DNA of 64,000 nucleotides from Nocardia jejuensis NBRC 103114 (GCF_001613145.1 NZ_BDBU01000022.1:92043-156042); one strand, 5' to 3'; shown: positions 8,638 to 16,987, numbered from the stretch's first letter. Notes: generated from the letters alone by a model not told the origin. Translations and numbers: made by a program.

Positions 8638-8660
8638 GGCTATCCAGGTTACGAGATGCG

Positions 8661-8708
8661 AACGGACCGTGCGGGTTTCGGTTTCATGTGAAACACGCAC
8701 GGTCCGTT
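8661..8708 (-). terminator. 13-bp hairpin downstream of lon
   Basis: AACGGACCGTGCG at 8661-8673 pairs exactly with CGCACGGTCCGTT at 8696-8708. The 22-base loop contains the parS-like palindrome. It lies just past the lon stop codon on the minus strand, ahead of the endonuclease-family gene. Confidence 0.6.
8680..8695. promoter_or_regulatory. parS-like palindrome (possible ParB site)
   Basis: GGTTTCATGTGAAACA matches the bacterial parS consensus TGTTTCACGTGAAACA at 14 of 16 positions; the inner arms GTTTCA/TGAAAC are perfect. The differences are the first base and one central base. The site is intergenic and probably within tens of kilobases of oriC, where parS sites cluster. I saw no exact parS in the window. 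Confidence 0.4.
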
Positions 8709-8739
8709 GTCATTCGGTTGGGCTATCGCCGCTGGTGGG

Positions 8740-11202
8740 TCAGGCGGTAGCGCTCAGGGGCCGGCCGTCGTAGGCCGGTTCGGCGACCGGCTCGATGGCG
8801 TAGGCCAGGATTTCGGCCACGTCGGCGACGGGACGAACATCCAGGGCGGCCAGCACCTCGGCGGGCACCTCGTCCAGATCCGGTTCGTTCCGGGCCGGGA
8901 TGAAGACCGTCTTCAGTCCGGCGCGCTGGGCGGCCAGCAACTTCTGCTTCACGCCGCCGATCGGCAGGACTCGGCCGTTCAGGGTGACCTCGCCGGTCAT
9001 TCCGACATCCGCCCGGACCTGGCGGCCCAGCGCCAGGGACACCAGCGCGGTGACCATGGTGACGCCCGCCGAAGGACCGTCCTTCGGGACCGCGCCCGCC
9101 GGGAAGTGGATGTGGATATTGCGATCGAGCACCTTCGGCTCGATGCCGATCTCCTCCAGGTGCGAACGCACGTAGGTCAGCGCGATCTGCGCGGACTCCT
9201 TCATGACGTCACCCAGCTGACCGGTCAGGGTCAGTGAGCGATCGCCCTCGGCGGCATTGGCCTCGATGTAGAGGACGTCGCCGCCCGCACCGGTGACGGC
9301 CAGACCGGTCGCCACACCCGGAACCGCGGTGCGTTCCACTCCGTCGGGAGTGAAGCGCGGACGGCCCAGGTAGTCCTTCAGGTCACCCAGTCCGATCACC
9401 AGCGTGCCGTCGACCTGCGCCTCGTATCCCAAACCCTTGTCGTATCCCAGGGATTCGACCGGGTCGGGCACGAATTCGCCCGAGCTGACGATGCTCTCGG
9501 CGCCGAGGACGGTCTCGGCGGCGGCAACGACCGCGGACTCCGACAGCTTGGTCGCGGCCTTGCGCAGCGCCTTCGCGATCAGGCGCTCCATCTGCCGCAC
9601 ACCGGCTTCCCTGGTGTAGTTCGCGGCGATCTCGCGCAGCGCCTCGTCCGTGATCTGAACCTCGCCGGCGGTCAGGGCGTTTCGCTCCAACTGCCGGGGG
9701 ATCAGGAAGTCGCGGGCGATGGCGACCTTGTCGTCCTCGGTGTAGCCGTCGACCGTGATCAACTCCATGCGGTCCAGCAGCGGGCCGGGGATGGTGTCCA
9801 TGACATTCGCGGTCGCGATGAACAGCACGTCCGACAGGTCCAGATCCAGATCCAGGTAGTGATCGCGGAAGGTGTGGTTCTGCGCGGGATCCAGGACCTC
9901 CAGCAGCGCCGCGGCCGGATCGCCGCGGAAATCGGAACCGACCTTGTCGATCTCGTCCAGCAGGACGACCGGATTCATCGAACCGGCCTCCTTCATGGCG
10001 CGGACGATACGACCCGGCAGCGCGCCGACGTAGGTGCGCCGGTGACCGCGGATCTCCGCCTCGTCGCGCACGCCGCCCAGGGCGACGCGAACGAACTTGC
10101 GGCCCAGCGCCCGTGCGACGGATTCGCCCAGCGAGGTCTTACCCACCCCGGGAGGACCGACCAGCACGAGCACCGCGCCCGAGCCACGACCGCCGACGAC
10201 CTCCAGACCGCGCGCGGCCCGGCGGGCACGCACGGCGAGGTACTCGACCATGCGGTCCTTCACCTCGTCCAGGCCGTGGTGATCGGCGTCCAGCACCGCG
10301 CGGGCAGCCGAAACATCGGTGCTGTCCTCGGTTTTCACGCTGAACGGCAGTTCCAGGACGGTATCGAGCCAGGTGCGGATCCACCCCGATTCGGGGCTCT
10401 GATCGCTGGCGCGCTCCAGGCGATCGACCTCGCGCAGCGCGGCCTCACGGATGTTGTCCGGCAGGTCGGCGGTCTCCACACGGGTGCGGTAATCGTCCGC
10501 GCCGTCGGGCTCGCCCTCGCCCAGCTCCTTGCGAATCGCGTTGAGCTGCTGGCGAAGCAGGAACTCGCGCTGAGACTTCTCGACGCCCTCGCGCACCTCC
10601 TCGGAGATCTTCTCGTTGACCTCGGTCTCGGCGATGTGCTGCTTGGTCCAGCCGATCAGGGTGGTCAAACGGGTTGCGGTGTCGATGGTTTCGAGCAGTT
10701 CGCGCTTCTGCTCGTGGGTCAGCCAGGTCGCCCAGCCGGCGGCATCGGCCATGGCGGACGGGTCGTCCAGCTGATTCACGGCGTCGATCACCTGCCACGC
10801 CTCGCGGCGCTGCAGCACGGCGACGACCAGCTTCTTGTATTCGGCGGCGAGCTCGCGGGTGCGGCCGTCGGCCACCGGCGGATCGACCGGTTCGGCCTCG
10901 ACCCACAGGGCCGCGCCCGGTCCGGTCACGCCGTGCCCGATCTTGGCGCGGCGCTCGCCCTTCAGCACGGCGGCGGGCGCGCCGCCGCGCATGCGGCCGA
11001 CCTGTTCGATGGTGGCGACCACGCCGTAGGTGGCGTAGCCCTCGTCGAGCCGGGGCGCGACCAGCACCTGGTCGACCTTGCCTGCCCGCGCGGCATCGAT
11101 GGCGGCCTGCGAGGACTCGTCCAGCTCGATCGGGACGACCATGCCCGGGAGCACGATCGGATCGGTCAGGAACAGCACCGGCAGGTTCTGAGGTGTGGTC
11201 AC
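8740..11202 (-). CDS. lon: ATP-dependent protease Lon
   Basis: This 820-residue LonA hexameric protease degrades misfolded and selected regulatory proteins in the cytoplasm. It has an N-terminal substrate domain beginning NLPVLFLTDPIVLPGMVVP, a coiled region near 190-240, an AAA+ module with Walker A GPPGVGKT (349-356) and Walker B VVLLDEIDK, and a C-terminal protease domain with catalytic Ser in DGPSAG (S711) and Lys K754, spaced as in E. coli Lon. All key residues are present. GTG 11202 is chosen because GGAAGGGG precedes it; ATG codons at 11241 and 11235 fall inside the upstream HAIR operator. HspR-type heat-shock control is predicted. M. tuberculosis lacks Lon, whereas Nocardia and M. smegmatis have it. 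Confidence 0.96.
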   Translation of the reverse strand: MTTPQNLPVLFLTDPIVLPGMVVPIELDESSQAAIDAARAGKVDQVLVAPRLDEGYATYGVVATIEQVGRMRGGAPAAVLKGERRAKIGHGVTGPGAALWVEAEPVDPPVADGRTRELAAEYKKLVVAVLQRREAWQVIDAVNQLDDPSAMADAAGWATWLTHEQKRELLETIDTATRLTTLIGWTKQHIAETEVNEKISEEVREGVEKSQREFLLRQQLNAIRKELGEGEPDGADDYRTRVETADLPDNIREAALREVDRLERASDQSPESGWIRTWLDTVLELPFSVKTEDSTDVSAARAVLDADHHGLDEVKDRMVEYLAVRARRAARGLEVVGGRGSGAVLVLVGPPGVGKTSLGESVARALGRKFVRVALGGVRDEAEIRGHRRTYVGALPGRIVRAMKEAGSMNPVVLLDEIDKVGSDFRGDPAAALLEVLDPAQNHTFRDHYLDLDLDLSDVLFIATANVMDTIPGPLLDRMELITVDGYTEDDKVAIARDFLIPRQLERNALTAGEVQITDEALREIAANYTREAGVRQMERLIAKALRKAATKLSESAVVAAAETVLGAESIVSSGEFVPDPVESLGYDKGLGYEAQVDGTLVIGLGDLKDYLGRPRFTPDGVERTAVPGVATGLAVTGAGGDVLYIEANAAEGDRSLTLTGQLGDVMKESAQIALTYVRSHLEEIGIEPKVLDRNIHIHFPAGAVPKDGPSAGVTMVTALVSLALGRQVRADVGMTGEVTLNGRVLPIGGVKQKLLAAQRAGLKTVFIPARNEPDLDEVPAEVLAALDVRPVADVAEILAYAIEPVAEPAYDGRPLSATA

Positions 11203-11222
11203 GTCTTCGACCCCTTCCAAGG

Positions 11223-11241
11223 TTGAGCGACTCATACTCAA
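11223..11241 (-). promoter_or_regulatory. HAIR operator (HspR binding site) upstream of lon
   Basis: TTGAGC, seven bases, then ACTCAA fits the HspR inverted repeat core TTGAGY-N7-RCTCAA exactly. It lies 21 bases before GTG 11202. A second palindrome CTCAAC-N4-GTTGAG (11238-11253) overlaps it, giving a third half-site. lon is a known HspR target in Streptomyces lividans. A TTGACT on the minus strand (11261-11266) may be the -35 box. Confidence 0.75.
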
Positions 11242-11332
11242 CTCAGGTTGAGCGATACCCAGTCAACCCCGCCCCCCTCCAGGATGTTCCGCACCCGGTT
11301 TCGCCCCCAGCGAACGCGGAACGATCCGCAGG

Positions 11333-12925
11333 TCACGACTCGATTCCGAGCATCGCCACCAGGAAAGCCGCAGCCCACAACCCGGCCGCGACGACGGCCA
11401 GGGCGTGTAGCGCGGGTACGAAATCCGGGGACGACGGCGTGCCCGCGACCGCGCCGAAGATCGCCACTCCACAGGCGGTGCCGATCTGCCGGGCGGTATT
11501 GGATACGCCGGTCGCCAGGCCGGACCGGTCGGCGGGGGTCGCGCGGACGACCGCGGCCACCACCGAGGCGGTGACCAGGCCGGCACCGCAGCCGAGCAGG
11601 GTGAACCCGGACAGCAGCCAGGCGAGTGCGCCCGCGGGACGCACCTGCGTCAGCAGCAGCGAACCCGCGGTGGCGAGCACGCAGCCGAGGGCGACGGCCG
11701 GGCGCGGACCGAAGCGGGCGGTGAGGCGGCCGGACACGGGAGCCAGGGCGATCAGCGGAATTGCCATGGGCAGGACGGTGACTCCGGCGCGCAACGGCGA
11801 AAACCCCAGCACGTCCTGGAGATAGAGCATCGAGACGAAGAGCAGACCGTTGAACACCAGATTCATGCTCAGGGCGATGACGTTCGGCGCGAGGAAGCGC
11901 GGGCGGCGGAGCAGATCCAGGGGCAGGATCGGGAATTTCGCATGCTTCGCCGACACCAGCGCGAGCGCCAGCGCTCCCGCCGTGACGCTCGCGGACGCGG
12001 CCAGGAACGGCGCGCTCGCGTGATGGCCTACGGAGATGACCGTGAAGACCAGACCGCCGAGCCCGATCACGAAGGCCAGCAGGCTCGGCAGGTCCACGGA
12101 CCCGCCGGTTCCACGCCGGCGCCGTTCCCGGCCGCCGGTGTCGAGGGCCGCCGCTGACAGGGTGGCCTCTCGTGTCGAGCGAGCGGGCACCACCAGCAGT
12201 GTGGCCAGGACCGCGACCATGATCAGCGGCACATTGATCCAGAAGACCGGCCGCCAGCCGAAGCCGCCGACGAGCACACCGCCGAGCAGCGGGCCCAGCG
12301 GCAGGGCCAGCGAGGAGACCGCCGCCCACATACCCAGGGCACGAGCCTGTTTCCGGCGATCGGGGAAAGCGTCGACGATCATCGCCATGGTGCTGGGCAG
12401 CAGCAGCGCGCCACCGACGCCCTGCACGACCCGGGCGGCGACCAGGACTCCCGCCGTCGGCGCCACCGCGCACACCAGCGAGGCCGCGCCGAATACCGCG
12501 AACCCCGCGAGCAGCACTCGCCGATGGCCGGCGCGATCGCCGATCGTGCCGCCCGCCAGCAGCAATCCGGCGATCGCGACCACATATCCGTCGACCACCC
12601 ACTGCAACATCGACGTATTCGCGCGCAGGCCGTGCCCGATGCTCGGCAGCGCGACATTCACGATGGTCACGTCCAGCAGCACCAGGAACATCCCGGCACA
12701 CATCACGGCCAGCACCCGCGACGGCGCGGCAGGCAGGTCCCGGTCCCGCCCGCGCACCACCGGCACATCCCGGTCGGCGCCCGCGCCGGCGTGATCGGCG
12801 GCGACCGGGTCTTCGAGCGCTGTGGCGAGTCGGCGGTCCTCGGGGTGGGCCGTCGGACCGCCCGATGCGGTCACGAAGGCGGCGGGGCCGTGGTGGTATC
12901 GCGGGTCAGGGCTCGGAGTGGTCAT
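11333..12925 (-). CDS. MFS drug exporter, DHA2 (EmrB/QacA) family
   Basis: This 530-residue integral membrane protein has about 14 hydrophobic helices and is predicted to be a proton-driven multidrug exporter. The first helix carries LDVTIVNVALPSI (motif D1), followed by GDRAGHRRVLLAG (motif A) and, later, the motif-C-like GPLLGGVLVGGFGWRPVFWINVP. A 70-residue hydrophilic N-terminal extension rich in His, Asp and Pro precedes the first helix and is unusual. A central loop (ERRRRGTGG) separates the two halves. The start at 12925 has only a weak ribosome site. The divergent ArsR-like gene at 12990, 64 bases away, is the natural candidate regulator. Confidence 0.92.
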   Translation of the reverse strand: MTTPSPDPRYHHGPAAFVTASGGPTAHPEDRRLATALEDPVAADHAGAGADRDVPVVRGRDRDLPAAPSRVLAVMCAGMFLVLLDVTIVNVALPSIGHGLRANTSMLQWVVDGYVVAIAGLLLAGGTIGDRAGHRRVLLAGFAVFGAASLVCAVAPTAGVLVAARVVQGVGGALLLPSTMAMIVDAFPDRRKQARALGMWAAVSSLALPLGPLLGGVLVGGFGWRPVFWINVPLIMVAVLATLLVVPARSTREATLSAAALDTGGRERRRRGTGGSVDLPSLLAFVIGLGGLVFTVISVGHHASAPFLAASASVTAGALALALVSAKHAKFPILPLDLLRRPRFLAPNVIALSMNLVFNGLLFVSMLYLQDVLGFSPLRAGVTVLPMAIPLIALAPVSGRLTARFGPRPAVALGCVLATAGSLLLTQVRPAGALAWLLSGFTLLGCGAGLVTASVVAAVVRATPADRSGLATGVSNTARQIGTACGVAIFGAVAGTPSSPDFVPALHALAVVAAGLWAAAFLVAMLGIES

Positions 12926-12989
12926 CGCTCGAGTGTTGCGCCGGGATTGTTCGGTGCGGGCCGAAGTGTTGTGGCGGGACACTGGAGCC

Positions 12990-13778
12990 ATGGCGGAGAG
13001 AGCTGATGGGTTCGCGGATATCGCGGCGGTGGGGGCACTGCTGGCGGATCCGACGCGGGCGCGGATGTTGACGGCGCTGGTGGACGGGCGGGCGTTGCCC
13101 GCGTCGGTGCTGGCCGGCGAGTCGGGGGTGGCGGCATCGACCGCGAGTGAGCATCTGGGGCGGCTGGTGGAGGGTGGCTTACTGGTGGTGGAACGGTCCG
13201 GGCGGCATCGGTACTACCGGCTGGCGGGATCGGAGGTGGCGGCGGCCATCGAGGCGCTGGCGGTACTGGCTCCCGTCCGACCGGTGAACTCGCTTCGCGA
13301 GTCCGGGCGGGCGGCGGCCATGCGGCGGGCGCGCAGTTGCTACGACCATCTCGCGGGCCGGCTCGGGGTGGCGGTCACCGAGAAGCTGCTCGAGCACCGC
13401 GCGCTGGTTCGCATCGACGATGTCGCGGGAACCGAACGCGCGCAGGGGGATCCGCTGGCCGCGCCGCTGCGGGAGCATCCGTATCGACTCGGGCCCGACG
13501 CCGAGGCGGTGTTCACCGCATTGCGGGTGGACCTGGACGCGCTGCGGGAACGCCGCAGGCCACTGCTGCGCTTCTGCGTCGACTGGAGCGAGCAGCGACA
13601 TCATCTCAGCGGCGGCCTCGGCGCGGCGGTGCTGTCGGAGATGGAGTCCGCCGGGTGGGTGACTCGGCACGCGTCGCGCCGAAGCATCACGCTCACCCCA
13701 CCCGGCGCGCTCGCCCTGCAGGACATCCTCGGACTGGATCTCACCGCCATGGAGCGATCGGAGCCTTTGCCGCACTGA
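12990..13778 (+). CDS. ArsR-family winged-helix transcriptional regulator
   Basis: This 262-residue regulator has an ArsR-type winged helix in residues 10-85: LLADPTRARMLTALVDGRALPASVLAGESGVAASTASEHLGRLVEGGLLVVERSGRHRYYRL. No cysteine metal site of the classical CxC type is present, so it is not an obvious metal sensor. The long C-terminal half (about 90-262), containing the segment RPLLRFCVDWSEQRHHLSGGLG, matches the larger ArsR-like regulators common in actinobacteria and may bind a small molecule. It is divergent from the MFS exporter and most likely represses it. GGAG lies only 2-3 bases before the ATG. Confidence 0.9.
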   Translation: MAERADGFADIAAVGALLADPTRARMLTALVDGRALPASVLAGESGVAASTASEHLGRLVEGGLLVVERSGRHRYYRLAGSEVAAAIEALAVLAPVRPVNSLRESGRAAAMRRARSCYDHLAGRLGVAVTEKLLEHRALVRIDDVAGTERAQGDPLAAPLREHPYRLGPDAEAVFTALRVDLDALRERRRPLLRFCVDWSEQRHHLSGGLGAAVLSEMESAGWVTRHASRRSITLTPPGALALQDILGLDLTAMERSEPLPH

Positions 13779-13942
13779 GGGTTTCGACAATCGCGGGTAT
13801 CGGCACCACCCAGGCTGCCCGATCACGTCGCCGCCGCTGGAACACGCACCACCGCACGACGCCACGTCGCGACGGCACCGGTAGCCGAGGGTGGTTCGGG
13901 GATTCGGGCGGCGGACTCGGCCCGGGACTCAGCGGGCGCGAT

Positions 13943-14080
13943 TCAGCAGACGCCGGCGGCCGCGTACTCGCGCCGCGCAGAAGGGGACTGCGGCGGGGTG
14001 GGGGTGGCGAGAGAGTGGACGATGCGTCGCTCCAGGGCAGCTCGGGACCGCATGAGTGCGGAGAGCATTTGCCGGATCAT
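13943..14080 (-). CDS. Small protein of 45 residues, unknown function
   Basis: A short minus-strand reading frame begins MIRQMLSALMRSRAALER and ends AAAGVC before TGA. The N-terminal half could form an amphipathic, strongly basic helix; the C-terminal half is Pro/Ser/Arg rich and ends in Cys. Support comes from three points. A GAAAGG ribosome site lies 7-8 bases before the ATG. A promoter-like TTCACC-17-TAGCTT pair lies 33 bases upstream (14136-14141 and 14113-14118). Most codons end in G or C. No homologue is recognised. A secreted or membrane role is not indicated; nucleic-acid or membrane-surface binding is possible. The rest of the gap (13779-13942 and 14081-14371) shows no other gene. 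Confidence 0.5.
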   Translation of the reverse strand: MIRQMLSALMRSRAALERRIVHSLATPTPPQSPSARREYAAAGVC

Positions 14081-14112
14081 TGCTTTACCTTTCGTTGTCA
14101 GTGTCGCCGGGA

Positions 14113-14141
14113 AAGCTAGCACTGAGGAATGTTGTGGTGAA
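14113..14141 (-). promoter_or_regulatory. Putative promoter of the 45-codon gene
   Basis: On the minus strand TTCACC (14141-14136), 17 bases, TAGCTT (14118-14113). Two hairpins lie further upstream: GATCGC/GCGATC at 14180-14200 and the AT-only-armed AAAAAGA/TCTTTTT at 14218-14238. Confidence 0.4.
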
Positions 14142-14371
14142 AGCGAATTTTCGCGGGCTTTGACGCAGACCCAGAGGGTGATCGCTACCGGATTGCGATC
14201 CGTTTCACAGTTCAGGAAAAAAGATTCGAGGTCTTTTTCGCGAACCTCCCGGACGCCGACAATCGCTCACCCGCACCTCCCGAAGAAGGCGCCCGGGTCC
14301 GAAGTCGCACCGCTGAGCTGGACGTTCGATCACCGGATCAGATGGGAAACGCTGAACGCGGCGAGTTGGGG

Positions 14372-14420
14372 TTGACGCCCTTGGCTAAAGCGATTAGCTT
14401 TATGGCTATCGGAGTTAGCC
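14372..14420 (+). promoter_or_regulatory. Promoter with two TetR-type operators
   Basis: A -35 TTGACG (14372-14377), 17-base spacer and -10 TAGCTT (14395-14400) precede the hydrolase-TetR operon. GCTAA-N5-TTAGC (14384-14398) covers the spacer and -10. A second palindrome GGCTA-N7-TAGCC (14404-14420) lies at the expected start site. Both share the GCTA half-site and are probably bound by the downstream TetR protein. Confidence 0.6.
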
Positions 14421-14441
14421 GAAGCGACAGGGAGACAGACA

Positions 14442-15293
14442 ATGACCGAGTACATCGACATCGACGGCGGCCGGATCGCTTACGACGAGGTCGGCACGGG
14501 TCCGCTGGTGGTGCTGTCGCACGGGATCGGCGACCGCCGCCAGGCCTACCGGACGCTCGCTCCACTGATCGCGGCCGCGGGATACCGGGTGGTGAGCGCG
14601 GATCTGCGCGGCCACGGCGACTCGAGCATGGAGTGGGCGTCGGTGACCGGGAAGGCCGCCATCAGCCGGACCGATATCGCCAACGATCTGCTCGCCGTGA
14701 TTCGCGAGTTGAACGCCGGGCCCGCGATCGTCGTGGGGCACTCCATCTCCGGCGGCGCGGCCACCATCGCCGCGGCCCAGTCGCCCGAACTGGTGCGCGG
14801 GATCGTCGAGATCAACCCGTTCACGCTGGTCCAGAAGTTCGACCTGGGCGCGCTTTTCACGGTGTCGCGCTTCCGGCGCGGCATGGTTCCGCTGATGGGC
14901 GCCATGATCTTCAAGAGCGTCGGGCAGTGGCTGAAGTACCTGAACGTCGCCTACCCGAGCAAGCCCGCCGATTACGACGAGTACATGAGCGCCCTCGCCG
15001 CCAAGCTGCGGGAGCCGGGCCGGATGGCCGAGTTCATGAAGACCGGCAAGTCGACCCCCGCCGACGCGCAAGCGCAGCTGCCCAACGTGACCCAGCCCGC
15101 GCTGATCATCATGGGCACCGAGGATCCGGACTTCCCGAACCCGCGGGCCGAGGGCCAGGCCGTCGTGGACGCGCTGCCCGCCGGACTGGGCAGCCTCGGA
15201 CTGATCGAGGGCACGGGGCATTACCCGCACGCCGAGGCCGCCGATCGCACCGCGGACCTGATCCTGCCGTTCCTGAAGGAGCACCATGCCTAG
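14442..15293 (+). CDS. Alpha/beta hydrolase
   Basis: This 283-residue single-domain alpha/beta hydrolase has the oxyanion segment LSHGIGDRR, the nucleophile elbow GHSISGGA (Ser in place of Gly after the catalytic Ser), the acid in MGTEDPDFP and the terminal histidine in GTGHYPHAE. It probably hydrolyses an ester or a related bond in a small molecule; the substrate is unknown. GGGAG sits 7-10 bases before the ATG. The gene overlaps the following TetR gene by 8 bases, so the two are co-translated. The promoter carries a pair of palindromes, suggesting that expression is induced when a ligand releases the TetR protein; the ligand may be a substrate of this enzyme. Confidence 0.9.
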   Translation: MTEYIDIDGGRIAYDEVGTGPLVVLSHGIGDRRQAYRTLAPLIAAAGYRVVSADLRGHGDSSMEWASVTGKAAISRTDIANDLLAVIRELNAGPAIVVGHSISGGAATIAAAQSPELVRGIVEINPFTLVQKFDLGALFTVSRFRRGMVPLMGAMIFKSVGQWLKYLNVAYPSKPADYDEYMSALAAKLREPGRMAEFMKTGKSTPADAQAQLPNVTQPALIIMGTEDPDFPNPRAEGQAVVDALPAGLGSLGLIEGTGHYPHAEAADRTADLILPFLKEHHA

Positions 15294-15894
15294 AGCCGGG
15301 CTCACCAGGGTCGACGTCGTCGCGGCGGGCGCCACGCTCGCCGACGAGGTCGGGTACGACAAGCTCGCCCTGGGCACCCTCGCCCAGCGACTCGGGGTGC
15401 GCACACCCTCCCTGTACAAGCACATCGAAAGCCTGGCCGACCTGCAGCATCGCATCGCCGCGCTGGCCATGAGCGAGCTCGACCGGATCGTGCGCGACGC
15501 CATGCACGGCAAATCCGGCAGCGCCGCGCTGGGCGCCTTCGCGGAAGCGTTCCGCGCCTTCGTGATCGACCACCCAGGCCGCTACGCCGCCACCATCGGC
15601 GCGAGGCTCGCGGGCCCGGACGACCCGCTCGCCCAGCCCAGCGCCCGGATGATGGAATCCATGGCGGCGGTGCTGCAGGGCTACGGCATCGCGGAATCGG
15701 ACATGATCCACGCCCTGCGCACCATGCGCTGCACCTTCCATGGTTTCGCCACCCTGCAGGCCTCCGACGGATTCCAGATCAGCGACGATGCCGAGGAGAG
15801 TTTCCACTGGATGATCGGGTTCCTCGACCGCGGGCTGGTCGAGATCGCCGAGGGCCCGGCATCGCGAAAACTCCCACAGGCGGAACGAACCTGA
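15286..15894 (+). CDS. TetR-family transcriptional regulator
   Basis: This 202-residue repressor has an N-terminal helix-turn-helix (residues 8-50: TRVDVVAAGATLADEVGYDKLALGTLAQRLGVRTPSLYKHIESL, with the recognition helix around RTPSLYKH). Its C-terminal ligand domain ends in TMRCTFHGFATLQA, typical of the TetR_C_33/WHG group. It starts inside the hydrolase gene (8-base overlap), so both proteins are made together. Autoregulation through the two GCTAA-type palindromes at 14384-14420 is the simplest model. The alcohol dehydrogenase 77 bases downstream may belong to the same transcript. Functional specificity cannot be read from the sequence. Confidence 0.92.
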   Translation: MPRAGLTRVDVVAAGATLADEVGYDKLALGTLAQRLGVRTPSLYKHIESLADLQHRIAALAMSELDRIVRDAMHGKSGSAALGAFAEAFRAFVIDHPGRYAATIGARLAGPDDPLAQPSARMMESMAAVLQGYGIAESDMIHALRTMRCTFHGFATLQASDGFQISDDAEESFHWMIGFLDRGLVEIAEGPASRKLPQAERT

Positions 15895-15971
15895 CCACAC
15901 CACGCGAATGGGACTATCAAGTCGCGAAATCCGGAACTGAAGTCCCGGACAGGCCGAAGGAGTCGATGATC

Positions 15972-16973
15972 ATGCTGGCAGCGCGACTACATCTGGGACC
16001 GCAGCGACGATTGGAGCTGGACGAGGTGCCGATCCCCGAACCGGGACCGGACCACGTGCTGATCAAGGTGGAGGCGGCGGGCGTCTGCCTGTCGGACGTG
16101 CACCTGATCGACGGGACGCTCTCGCCGCTGTTCCTGAAGGGCGATGTGGTCACACTCGGGCACGAGGTCGCGGGCACCGTGCACACCCTCGGACCGGGAG
16201 TGACCACCGCGAAGGTGGGGGATCGGGTGCTGTTGCAGGCCGGTGAGATTCGCGACGGCGCGACCTTCACCCGCGGCGTCGACTACGACGGCGGCTGGGC
16301 CGAGTACTCGCTGGCGCGGGTGGACACGCTGGTTCCGATTCCGGACGATCTGCCGTTCGAGCAGGCCTGCTTCATTCCCGACGCGGTCTCCACGCCGTGG
16401 GCGGCCATCACCGCGACCGCCGATGTGAAACCCGCTGAGCCGGTGGGTGTCTGGGGAGTCGGCGGGCTGGGCGCGCACGGCGTGCAGCTGCTGCGCCTGG
16501 CCGGAGCCGCGCCGATCATCGCGATCGATCCGCTGCCCGCCGCGCGCGAACGCGCCCTGGAGTTCGGCGCGGACCTGGCCTTCGACTCGGCCGACCCGGA
16601 TCTGCGGGCGAAGGTGTTCGCGGCCACCGGAACCGGGCTCGCGGCGGCCTTCGACTTCGCCGGCGTCGCCTCGGTGCGCGAGCAGGCCATCGTGTGCCTG
16701 GCCCCGCTCGGGCGACTGGTACTGGTCGGCCTCACCGACAAGCCGATCACCATCGCCTACGGCACCGCCTTCAGTTTCTTCCAGCAGCAGCTGCGCGGGC
16801 ACTACGGTTCCGGGCCGGAGCACGTGACCCAGCTGGTCAAGTTGCAGGGCTTGAAGCGGGTCGACTTCTCCCGCTCGGTCAGCGCCGTGGTGCCGCTCTC
16901 GGACGCCGCCAAGGCCGTGCACGCCCTGGAATCCAAGGAGGGCAACCCGATTCGCATCGTGCTCAAGCCCTGA
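15972..16973 (+). CDS. Zinc-dependent alcohol dehydrogenase-like MDR enzyme
   Basis: This 333-residue medium-chain dehydrogenase has catalytic-zinc ligands in AGVCLSDVH (Cys) and LGHEVAGTV (His-Glu), and a Rossmann site GVWGVGGLGAHGVQL. The Asp in IIAIDPLP after the second strand suits NAD. The four-cysteine structural zinc loop of classical ADHs is absent: residues 95-115 read LQAGEIRDGATFTRGVDYDGG. AAGGAG is 9 bases from ATG 15972, a better fit than ATG 15966, which is only 3 bases away. It follows the hydrolase-TetR pair in the same direction and may act on an alcohol or aldehyde released by that hydrolase; this is inference from position. Confidence 0.88.
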   Translation: MLAARLHLGPQRRLELDEVPIPEPGPDHVLIKVEAAGVCLSDVHLIDGTLSPLFLKGDVVTLGHEVAGTVHTLGPGVTTAKVGDRVLLQAGEIRDGATFTRGVDYDGGWAEYSLARVDTLVPIPDDLPFEQACFIPDAVSTPWAAITATADVKPAEPVGVWGVGGLGAHGVQLLRLAGAAPIIAIDPLPAARERALEFGADLAFDSADPDLRAKVFAATGTGLAAAFDFAGVASVREQAIVCLAPLGRLVLVGLTDKPITIAYGTAFSFFQQQLRGHYGSGPEHVTQLVKLQGLKRVDFSRSVSAVVPLSDAAKAVHALESKEGNPIRIVLKP

Positions 16974-16987
16974 GACCGGCGCACGCC

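Noticed and set aside
9859..11226. 455-codon plus-strand frame antisense to lon
   Set aside because: It mirrors lon in the opposite strand, has His/Gln/Gly-rich composition typical of GC-rich antisense frames, and lacks a ribosome site. The lon frame has all protease motifs.
11203..11241. ATG starts of lon at 11241 and 11235
   Set aside because: They lie inside the HAIR operator, and GTG 11202 has a strong GGAAGGGG ribosome site and the expected N-terminus.
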